From Candidatus Faecousia faecipullorum (lineage in GTDB: Bacteria; Bacillota; Clostridia; Oscillospirales; Oscillospiraceae), in NCBI GenBank assembly GCA_018710805.1, contig DVJG01000028.1, positions 1 to 5,657 of the forward strand: DNA of 5,657 nt, given 5' to 3'. Positions within the stretch are counted from its first letter, which is position 1, and every line of letters starts with the position of its first letter. Under the pieces are notes generated by a model, which worked only from the letters and a program-made list of their open reading frames with translations, did no database searches and was not told the origin of the DNA. A program made the position numbers and the translations under genes. Positions 1-4,593 of this stretch are shown piece after piece.

Positions 1-700
1 TCATAAGGCTCACCAGGATTTCCCCCGGGGCGAAGGTCTCCCCCAGCCAGTCCAGAACCCGCAGGGAGTTTTCCACATGGCCCGGCAGAATCAGATGGCG
101 GACAATGGTGCCGCGCTTCACCCGGTCCCCCTCCCAGCAAATGGGCCCCGTCTGGCGGACCATTTCCCGGATGGCGGCGCAGGCCACGGGAAAGTAGTCC
201 TCCGCCCCGGAGAGCTGCTTTGCCAGAGCGGCGTCGGCGTATTTGAGGTCCGGCAGGTAGATGTCCACGGCTCCTTCCATTTCCCGCAGGGTTTCCACCT
301 GTTCGTAGCCTCCGCAGTTGTAGACCACGCTCACCGGGAGCCTGGGTTTCAGGGCGGGCAGAATGGTGGGCAGAAAGTGGGTGGGGGTCACAAGGTCGAT
401 GTTTTCCGCCCCCTGGGCAATGAGGTCCTCAAAAACTGCCCGCAGGCCGACGGAGTCCATGGCCTTTCCTACAGGGCCCCCGCTGATGGCGGCGTTCTGG
501 CAGTATCTGCACCCCAGGGTACACCCGCCGAAAAATACGGTGCCGCTTCCTCCGGCCCCTGCCAGGGCAGGCTCCTCCCACTTGTGGACCATGGCTTTGG
601 CAACCAGTGCTGTGTCCGGGCATCGGCAGAAGCCCCGCTCTCCCCGGGTGCGGTCCACGCCGCAGGCCCTGGGGCACAATTTACAGTTTACATAATCCAT
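1..700 (-). CDS. PflX-type radical SAM protein (COG1313), C-terminus cut off by window edge
   Basis: The reading frame is open from an ATG at 700 down to base 1 with no stop, giving 233 codons; relatives are close to 300 residues, so the C-terminal part is missing. The N-terminus has a cysteine cluster (C6, C9, C13, C25, C27, in CKLCPRACGVDR and GFCRCP). The radical SAM motif CTLGCRYC follows, with C60, C64 and C67 expected to hold the 4Fe-4S cluster that cleaves S-adenosylmethionine. Further COG1313 signatures are VTPTHFLP, VVYNCGGYE, VDIYLPDLKYAD and the late IVRHLILPGH. The family is annotated as related to pyruvate formate-lyase activating enzyme, but its substrate is unknown and no formate-lyase gene is in view. 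The start is supported by an AAGGGGAG ribosome binding site at about 706-713. It is transcribed divergently from the SdpI-like gene. The family call is firm; the reaction is not known. Confidence 0.9.
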   Translation of the reverse strand, partial: MDYVNCKLCPRACGVDRTRGERGFCRCPDTALVAKAMVHKWEEPALAGAGGSGTVFFGGCTLGCRYCQNAAISGGPVGKAMDSVGLRAVFEDLIAQGAENIDLVTPTHFLPTILPALKPRLPVSVVYNCGGYEQVETLREMEGAVDIYLPDLKYADAALAKQLSGAEDYFPVACAAIREMVRQTGPICWEGDRVKRGTIVRHLILPGHVENSLRVLDWLGETFAPGEILVSLM

Positions 701-721
701 GAAATCTCCCCTTTTGCCATA

Positions 722-750
722 ATAGTACCAGATTTTATGCCCATTCTCAA
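722..750 (-). promoter_or_regulatory. Predicted promoter for the radical SAM gene
   Basis: On the minus strand a TTGAGA box (745-750) lies 17 bp from a TACTAT box (722-727). These match the sigma-A consensus at 5/6 and 4/6 positions. Transcription would start near 715, about 15 nt before the ATG at 700 and just ahead of its ribosome binding site. An alternative -10, TATTAT at 719-724, would leave a 20 bp spacer. Assigned by eye. Confidence 0.4.
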
Positions 751-757
751 CCCCGGC

Positions 758-786
758 TTTACCTTTTGGGGAAACTGTGCTATGAT
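758..786 (+). promoter_or_regulatory. Predicted extended -10 promoter for the sdpI-like/rqcH cluster
   Basis: TTTACC (758-763) is separated by 17 bp from TATGAT (781-786). A TG dinucleotide sits one base upstream of the -10 (TGC-TATGAT), the extended -10 form that tolerates a weak -35. The predicted start site near 793 falls almost on the AGGAGG ribosome binding site (795-800), so the leader would be very short, about 15 nt. Only 7 bp separate this -35 from that of the opposing promoter. Confidence 0.5.
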
Positions 787-807
787 AGGAAAAAAGGAGG
801 GTGCAGT

Positions 808-1203
808 ATGGGTTTCTGGATTTATTCCCTTGGGATGGTGCTTCTGATTCCCCTGATTATGATTGTGCTGGGGTTTATCTATGGAAAGTACCCGCCGAAG
901 AAGATCAGCCACATTTCCGGCTACCGGACCACCATGTCCATGAAAAACCAGGACACCTGGGACTTTGCCAATCGGTACATGGGAAAATTATGGTTCCGCT
1001 GGGGGCTGATTCTGTCCCCCATTTCGGCGGTTCCCATGCTGCTGGTTCTGGGCTCCGGGGAAGACACGGTGGGAGGGGTCTGCGGTGCGGTGACTTGCCT
1101 TCAGATCATTCCCCTGCTGATTTCCATCGCCGTTACGGAGCGGGCCCTTCGCAGACATTTTGACAAAAACGGGAACCGGAAACAGGGCCCCGAAGTATTC
1201 TGA
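808..1203 (+). CDS. SdpI/YfhL-family membrane protein
   Basis: A 131-residue predicted membrane protein. Hydrophobic segments at about residues 3-25, 62-82 and 88-110 suggest three transmembrane helices. Between the first two lies the family signature: YGKYPPKKIS, then GYRT (38-41) and SMKNQDTWDFANRY (44-57). That pattern identifies the SdpI/YfhL domain (Pfam SdpI). The founding member, Bacillus subtilis SdpI, gives immunity to the SdpC toxin and acts in signalling to the repressor SdpR; most other members are uncharacterised. No sdpC- or sdpR-like gene is in view, so an immunity role cannot be assumed. The ATG at 808 was chosen because AGGAGG lies 7 bp upstream; an in-frame ATG at 766 would add 14 residues, starts inside the predicted promoter and has no good binding site. 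It is the first gene of a four-gene cluster. Confidence 0.85.
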   Translation: MGFWIYSLGMVLLIPLIMIVLGFIYGKYPPKKISHISGYRTTMSMKNQDTWDFANRYMGKLWFRWGLILSPISAVPMLLVLGSGEDTVGGVCGAVTCLQIIPLLISIAVTERALRRHFDKNGNRKQGPEVF

Positions 1204-1216
1204 AAGGAGCATTTTT

Positions 1217-1447
1217 ATGTGGAAATGTTTCAAAAAGGCCATTTGGATTCCCTATGACGAGACCTGGATTTACCCCGACGTGGTGCGGACCCAGGCGGCT
1301 GTTACGAAGTTCTGCGAAGGAAACGGCTCCGTCTGCACCTTCACCGGGGACGATGCCGTGACCATTGACGGCAAGGACTACGAAATCATCCGGGGTTATG
1401 TCACCGGGGCCAGAGGCAATTACGGCATCAAGCTCCGGGAGAAATGA
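1217..1447 (+). CDS. Hypothetical 76-residue protein
   Basis: I do not recognise this protein. It starts at an ATG with AAGGAG (1204-1209) placed 7 nt upstream, right after the preceding stop codon; an in-frame ATG at 1160 would overlap the SdpI-like gene and lacks this support. The N-terminus MWKCFKKAIWIPYDETW is aromatic-rich and basic. The C-terminal half (VTIDGKDYEIIRGYV to YGIKLREK) looks like short alternating beta strands, suggesting a small beta-rich domain. There is no signal peptide, membrane helix or metal motif; the two cysteines beyond C4 (about C33 and C39) form no recognised pair. Gaps of 13 bp upstream and 8 bp downstream, with host-like GC-rich third positions, make it likely to be a translated operon member. 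Function unknown. Confidence 0.7.
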   Translation: MWKCFKKAIWIPYDETWIYPDVVRTQAAVTKFCEGNGSVCTFTGDDAVTIDGKDYEIIRGYVTGARGNYGIKLREK

Positions 1448-1455
1448 GGAATACC

Positions 1456-1923
1456 ATGACCATTCGCTTTGCTGCAAAAGAGGACATTCCCGGCCTCATC
1501 CGGCTCCTGCGTCAGGTGGGCCAGGTCCACCACGAAATTCGCCCGGACATCTTCCGGGCAGGCGCCCAGAAATATGACGAAGCCGCCCTTTCTGCCCTTC
1601 TGAGGGACCCCAATCGGCCTGTGTTCGCCGCCATGGAGGGGGACGCCATGCTGGGCTACGCCTTTTGTATTTTCCAGGAGGTCAAACAGGACGGCGCCCT
1701 GGCGGACCGGAAAAACCTGTACATCGACGACCTCTGCGTGGACGAAGGGGTCCGGGGCAAGGGCGTTGCCAAGGCCCTCTATGATGCGGTGCTTGCCTGG
1801 GCCCGGGAGCATGGCTGCGACGCCGTGACACTGAACGTCTGGTGCGGCAATGACCGGGCCATGGCGTTTTACGAAAAGTGCGGTCTGAAACCGCAGAAAG
1901 TTGTTATGGAAACCATTCTGTAA
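1456..1923 (+). CDS. GNAT-family N-acetyltransferase
   Basis: A 155-residue single-domain acyltransferase of the GNAT superfamily, expected to move an acetyl group from acetyl-CoA to an amine. The N-terminal strand and helix (TIRFAAKEDIPGLIRLLRQV) are typical. The acetyl-CoA pyrophosphate-binding loop is VRGKGVAKAL at 99-108, following the strand YIDDLCVDEG. The C-terminal elements VTLNVWCGNDRAMAFYEKCGL (starting about residue 124) match the usual closing motif with N132 and FYEKCGL. Substrate cannot be assigned; small-molecule amines, antibiotics and protein N-termini are all possible. I chose the ATG at 1456, with GAGGA (1446-1450) 5 nt upstream. An ATG at 1444 overlaps the preceding stop as ATGA and would add four residues (MRNT). 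The gene ends 9 bp before rqcH, whose ribosome binding site begins inside its TAA stop. Confidence 0.92.
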   Translation: MTIRFAAKEDIPGLIRLLRQVGQVHHEIRPDIFRAGAQKYDEAALSALLRDPNRPVFAAMEGDAMLGYAFCIFQEVKQDGALADRKNLYIDDLCVDEGVRGKGVAKALYDAVLAWAREHGCDAVTLNVWCGNDRAMAFYEKCGLKPQKVVMETIL

Positions 1924-1932
1924 GGAGAACCT

Positions 1933-3672
1933 ATGGCATTTGACGCGTTTTTTCTGTCGGCGGTGCTGGATGAAGTCCGGGACCGCTGTCTTGGGGGCCG
2001 GGTGGACAAAATCCACCAGCCCAGCCGGGACACCCTGATTCTGCACATCCGGTGCCGGGAAGGCCGGGAAAAGCTTCTGCTGGCGGCCAATCCCACGGCG
2101 CCCCGGCTCCATCTCACCGCCGCCTCCCCGGAAAATCCGGCGGAGCCGCCTATGTTCTGTATGCTCCTGCGAAAGCACCTTTTGGGAGCCAAGCTCACGG
2201 CCGTTTCCCAGCTTCCCATGGAGCGGTGCGTGAATTTCACCTTCGACTGCACCGACGAAATGGGCTTTCCCGTGCAGAAAACCCTGGTGGCGGAGCTCAT
2301 GGGCCGGACCTGCAACCTGTATCTATTATCCCCCGAGGGGCGGATTCTGGACTGCCTGCGGCGCATCGGCCTGGATGAGAGCGCCAAACGGCCGGCTCTG
2401 CCGGGGCTAATGTACCAGGCCCCCGAGCAGGTAAAGAAGCTGAACCCCCGGGATGAGCTGGATTATGAAAACCTTCTGAAGGCCCCGGGGCCGGACATTC
2501 TCTCGGAGCGCCTCATGGACCTGCTGGGAGGCCTGTCCCCCCTGGTGTGCCGGGAGGCGGCGCTGTACGCCGCAGGCAGTACCGACGCCAGAGTCAGCGC
2601 CTGTCAGGAGGACGTGGCGGACAGGCTCGCCCTGTTCTTCCGGGAGCACCTGAGCCACCCCAGGCCCTGCTGCTATGTCCAGGCCGACGGCACCCCCAAG
2701 CAGTTTGCCTTCTGCCCCATCCGGCAGTACGGGACCTGGGTGGAAGCGGAGAGCTTCGGCGCTCTGCTGGACAGCTTTTACACCCTCCGGGACCGGAGAG
2801 ACGCCATGCGCCAGAAGGGCCAGGCCGTCCGGAAAGCCGTCCAGAACCACGTCTCCCGGCTGACCCGGAAGCTGGCCAACCAGGAAAAGGAGCTGGAAGC
2901 CACCTACGACCGGGAGCGCCTGCGGCAGCTGGGGGACATTCTCACGGCGAACCTCCACAAAATCACCAAGGGCCAGCGGACGGTCTCCTGCGAGGACTTT
3001 TACGACGAGAATATGGCCCTCATTGAGATCCCCTTAAGTCCCCTGCTCTCTCCCCAGCAGAATGCGGCGAAGTATTATAAGGACTACACCCGGATGAAAA
3101 ACGCCGAAAAGGAGCTGACCCATCAGCTGGAGCTGGGCCGGGGGGAGCTTGCCTACCTGCAAAGCGTCCTGGAGGAGCTGGACCGGGCGGAAACCGAGGC
3201 GGAGCTGGAGGAAATCCGCCGGGAGCTCTGGGATGGGGGCTATGTGCGGCTGGACAGCGGGAAAAAACGGCTGAAGACCCCGAAGCTCCAGCCCATGAGC
3301 TTTGAATCCACCGACGGCTTCCCCATTTACGTGGGCCGGAACAACCGCCAGAACGACGAGCTGACCTTCCGCCTGGCACGGAAGGATGACATCTGGTGCC
3401 ACGCCTCCAAGGTTCACGGGGCCCACGTGATTATCTCCTGCGGCGGCAGGGTGCCGCCGGACGACACCGTGACCCAGGCCGCCCAGCTGGCTGCCTACTA
3501 TTCCGAGGCGGGAAAGGGCCAGAACGTTCCCGTGGACGTGACATCGGTGAAGCAGGTAAAAAAAGTCCCCAGCGGCAAGCCGGGGATGGTGATTTACCAC
3601 ACCTATAAAACCGTGATCTGCAATCCCTACAAGGACATTGTGGTGGATGCGCTGAACGCGGAGAAGAAATAA
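1933..3672 (+). CDS. rqcH: RqcH, NFACT-family ribosome quality control factor
   Basis: A 579-residue protein of full length for the family, formerly annotated as fibronectin-binding protein FbpA/PavA. Known members bind 50S subunits blocked by peptidyl-tRNA after ribosome splitting and recruit tRNA-Ala, adding C-terminal alanine tails that mark the stalled chain for proteolysis. NFACT-N spans about 1-140 (GGRVDKIHQP at 21-30, MLLRKHL at 77-83, AELMGRTCNLYLL at 120-132). A middle helical part follows (LPGLMYQ, LNP, DLLGGLSPLVCREA), then long charged helices (about 285-345 and 385-435) forming the coiled-coil arms, with NAAKYYKDYTRMKNAEKEL between them. The C-terminal NFACT-R domain has GRNNRQNDELTFRLA (468-482), DDIWCHASKVHGAHVII (485-501) and KVPSGKPGMVIY. 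The conserved Asp-Arg pair of B. subtilis RqcH (D97/R98) reads E97-R98 here. AAGGAG at 1922-1927 supports the start. Last gene of the cluster; the family call is very secure. Confidence 0.95.
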   Translation: MAFDAFFLSAVLDEVRDRCLGGRVDKIHQPSRDTLILHIRCREGREKLLLAANPTAPRLHLTAASPENPAEPPMFCMLLRKHLLGAKLTAVSQLPMERCVNFTFDCTDEMGFPVQKTLVAELMGRTCNLYLLSPEGRILDCLRRIGLDESAKRPALPGLMYQAPEQVKKLNPRDELDYENLLKAPGPDILSERLMDLLGGLSPLVCREAALYAAGSTDARVSACQEDVADRLALFFREHLSHPRPCCYVQADGTPKQFAFCPIRQYGTWVEAESFGALLDSFYTLRDRRDAMRQKGQAVRKAVQNHVSRLTRKLANQEKELEATYDRERLRQLGDILTANLHKITKGQRTVSCEDFYDENMALIEIPLSPLLSPQQNAAKYYKDYTRMKNAEKELTHQLELGRGELAYLQSVLEELDRAETEAELEEIRRELWDGGYVRLDSGKKRLKTPKLQPMSFESTDGFPIYVGRNNRQNDELTFRLARKDDIWCHASKVHGAHVIISCGGRVPPDDTVTQAAQLAAYYSEAGKGQNVPVDVTSVKQVKKVPSGKPGMVIYHTYKTVICNPYKDIVVDALNAEKK

Positions 3673-3678
3673 GTTTTT

Positions 3679-3758
3679 AAAAAGTAGGGGAGGCATTCAT
3701 GCCTCCCTGAATCGTTTCCCCGGATTTGCATTCAGGGAGGGATAAATCCCTCCCCTAC
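3679..3758 (-). terminator. Predicted intrinsic terminator of the dCMP deaminase transcript
   Basis: Read on the minus strand, the long GC-rich stem formed by the two palindrome arms ends at 3684 and is followed directly by TTTTT (complement of 3679-3683), the form of a Rho-independent terminator. On the plus strand the same stem is followed by AGAACAGG with no T run. It is therefore a weaker candidate for ending the rqcH transcript, although such a large stem could still block or stabilise that RNA. Confidence 0.5.
3684..3758. repeat. Double palindrome: 29-bp inverted repeat whose arms are each hairpins
   Basis: Arm 3684-3712 and arm 3730-3758 are inverted copies, 26 of 29 positions matching, separated by a 17-nt spacer. 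Each arm is also a hairpin: left stem GGGAGGC/GCCTCCC (3688-3694 with 3701-3707, loop ATTCAT), right stem GGGAGGGA/TCCCTCCC (3735-3742 with 3747-3754, loop TAAA). The outer ends read GTAGGGG and CCCCTAC. It fills most of the gap between two convergent genes. It may be a dispersed palindromic element (REP or MITE type), a terminator, or both; a single window cannot show whether it is repeated in the genome. Confidence 0.85.
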
Positions 3759-3762
3759 AGAA

Positions 3763-3782
3763 CAGGGAAATCCCCTTCCCTG
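3763..3782 (-). other. Small hairpin touching the dCMP deaminase stop codon
   Basis: CAGGGAA (3763-3769) pairs perfectly with TTCCCTG (3776-3782) around a 6-nt loop. The stem begins at the base next to the deaminase stop codon (3783-3785). It is not followed by a proper T run on either strand, so it is more likely an RNA 3'-end structure than a terminator by itself. Confidence 0.35.
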
Positions 3783-4277
3783 CTATTTAAGCTCCTCCTC
3801 GGGCACAAAGCTCAGGGTGATTTCATTCAGATTGGTCCGAAGCTGGGTGTACTTGACCCCGGCGGAGTCCAGCATTCTTTTGGACGCCAGGGTGGACATG
3901 GAATCGGCGTACTTGTCGGAGAGGTAATAGACCTCCTTCACGCCGCTCTGGATAATGGCCTTGGCGCACTCGTTGCAGGGGAAAAGGGCCACGTACAATT
4001 TACTCCCCCGCAGGTCCCGGCCGTTGGCGTTGAGGACGGCGTTGAGCTCCGCATGGACCACATAGGGGTACTTGGTCTCTCCCCCCTCCCGGGACCAGGG
4101 GTATTCGTCGTCGGAGCAGCCCTTGGGCATGCCGTTGTAGCCTGTGGAGATGATGATATTGTCCTGGGACACGATGCAGGCCCCCACCTGGGTGCTGGGG
4201 TCCTTGCTGCGAAGGGCCGCCAGTTTGGCGATGCCCATGAAGTATTCGTCCCAGCTGATGTAATTCTGCCGTTTCAT
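3783..4277 (-). CDS. Deoxycytidylate (dCMP) deaminase
   Basis: A complete 164-residue cytosolic enzyme that deaminates dCMP to dUMP, the precursor for thymidylate synthase. The zinc site is intact: H75-A76-E77 in VVHAELNAV supplies one zinc ligand and the catalytic glutamate, and PCNEC (100-104) supplies C101 and C104. The segment TGYNGMPKGCSDDEYPW (45-61) is the nucleotide-binding and dCTP/dTTP allosteric region, very close to that of regulated dCMP deaminases such as the human and T4 enzymes. By homology, dCTP activation and dTTP inhibition are likely. Bacillus ComEB belongs to the same family. The ATG at 4277 has GGGAGG (4285-4290) 7 nt upstream, and a good promoter lies just beyond. It converges on rqcH and appears to be transcribed alone. 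Length and motifs are normal; nothing looks broken. Confidence 0.95.
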   Translation of the reverse strand: MKRQNYISWDEYFMGIAKLAALRSKDPSTQVGACIVSQDNIIISTGYNGMPKGCSDDEYPWSREGGETKYPYVVHAELNAVLNANGRDLRGSKLYVALFPCNECAKAIIQSGVKEVYYLSDKYADSMSTLASKRMLDSAGVKYTQLRTNLNEITLSFVPEEELK

Positions 4278-4306
4278 AAGGAAGCCTCCCTTTCCTGGTT
4301 CCTTTC

Positions 4307-4335
4307 AGTATACAGAAAAAATGGGCAAGTTTCAA
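4307..4335 (-). promoter_or_regulatory. Predicted promoter of the dCMP deaminase gene
   Basis: On the minus strand TTGAAA (4330-4335) and TATACT (4307-4312) are separated by exactly 17 bp, each 5/6 to the sigma-A consensus. The start site would be near 4300, giving a leader of about 22 nt that includes the GGGAGG site. The -35 box falls at the loop edge of the hairpin at 4316-4352, and the spacer contains that hairpin's T tract. Confidence 0.6.
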
Positions 4336-4353
4336 TCACTTGTCCATTTTTTT
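4316..4353. terminator. Predicted bidirectional intrinsic terminator
   Basis: AAAAAATGGGCAAGT (4316-4330) pairs with ACTTGTCCATTTTTT (4338-4352) around a 7-nt loop; 14 of 15 positions are Watson-Crick and one is G-T in the plus-strand RNA. Seven T residues end the plus strand (4347-4353) and six T residues end the minus strand. The GC part of the stem is short, so strength is uncertain. On the minus strand it would stop transcription arriving from the integrase side just before the deaminase promoter. Confidence 0.55.
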
Positions 4354-4592
4354 ATGGTGTGCCAAAAAAGCCTCGCAGAGTTTGCCGCCGTTGGCGGCAA
4401 ATAGAGTCCAATCCGTTTTCTGCCGGGGCGCACCCCAGGGTGGCCTCTCTTGCTCCTTCGGAGCAATTCACCTTTCTCAGTTAAAATTTCTATACCCCTT
4501 GAAAACACTGGTGTTCCCAGCGTTTTCGCCACCTCGGTTTGGCCCTTTTCCCTCATTTTTTCCCTTGCGAGAAGAAATGAGGGAAACTTTTT
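4354..4592. other. Non-coding integrase-proximal end with several palindromes; candidate attachment region
   Basis: No convincing gene is visible. Three hairpin-forming sequences lie here: TTTGCCGCC/GGCGGCAAA (4381-4401, 9 bp perfect, loop GTT), TTGCTCC/GGAGCAA (4450-4466, 7 bp, loop TTC), and GAAAACACTGG/CCAGCGTTTTC (4501-4527, one mismatch, loop of 5). A fourth at 4547-4586 is listed separately. An integrase gene usually ends a short distance inside its element, with the recombination core just beyond. The host-element junction is therefore expected here, but the core cannot be fixed from one end. No tRNA 3' end is recognisable, so insertion appears intergenic. Confidence 0.45.
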
Positions 4593-4593
4593 T
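4547..4593 (+). terminator. Hairpin plus T run abutting the integrase stop
   Basis: TTTCCCTCATTT (4547-4558) pairs perfectly with AAATGAGGGAAA (4575-4586) across a 16-nt loop and is followed on the plus strand by C and six T residues (4588-4593). This has terminator form against plus-strand transcription entering the integrase antisense. On the minus strand it lies directly after the integrase stop but lacks a T run. It could instead be a protein-binding inverted repeat at the element end. Confidence 0.35.

Noticed and set aside
77..847. Long plus-strand open frame of 256 codons opposite the radical SAM gene
   Set aside because: It lies antisense to a gene with clear motifs, has no recognisable domain, is rich in Gly/Pro/His as GC-rich shadow frames are, and runs through the divergent promoters.
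808..1447. A complete Sdp-like toxin-immunity system (SdpI-like protein plus the 76-residue protein as toxin)
   Set aside because: The 76-residue protein has no signal peptide or hydrophobic toxin segment, and no sdpR-type repressor or sdpAB maturation gene is present.
1420..2178. Minus-strand open frame of 252 codons opposite the GNAT and rqcH genes
   Set aside because: It spans two well-supported genes on the other strand and shows no family motif; it is a GC-rich shadow.
3034..3696. Minus-strand open frame of 220 codons opposite the end of rqcH
   Set aside because: Antisense to the conserved NFACT-R domain, begins inside the palindrome arm and has no motif.
4450..4466. TTGCTCC-TTC-GGAGCAA hairpin as a terminator
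   Set aside because: The stem is only 7 bp and is followed by AATTCACC on the plus strand and GAGAGG on the minus strand, with no T run.
3726..4484. Plus-strand open frame of 252 codons opposite the dCMP deaminase
   Set aside because: It reads through the double palindrome, the whole deaminase gene and the terminator hairpin, with no family signature.
4332..4556. Minus-strand 74-codon frame downstream of the integrase, with a weak AAGGGA site before its ATG
   Set aside because: It covers three palindromes and the deaminase -35 region, is rich in Arg/Gly/Pro and resembles no known protein. It could be a remnant, but there is too little support to call it a gene.
4354..4592. A tRNA gene or tRNA 3' fragment as the integration target
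   Set aside because: No T-arm-like GGTTCGAATCC sequence or cloverleaf was found near the integrase stop; the target appears intergenic.
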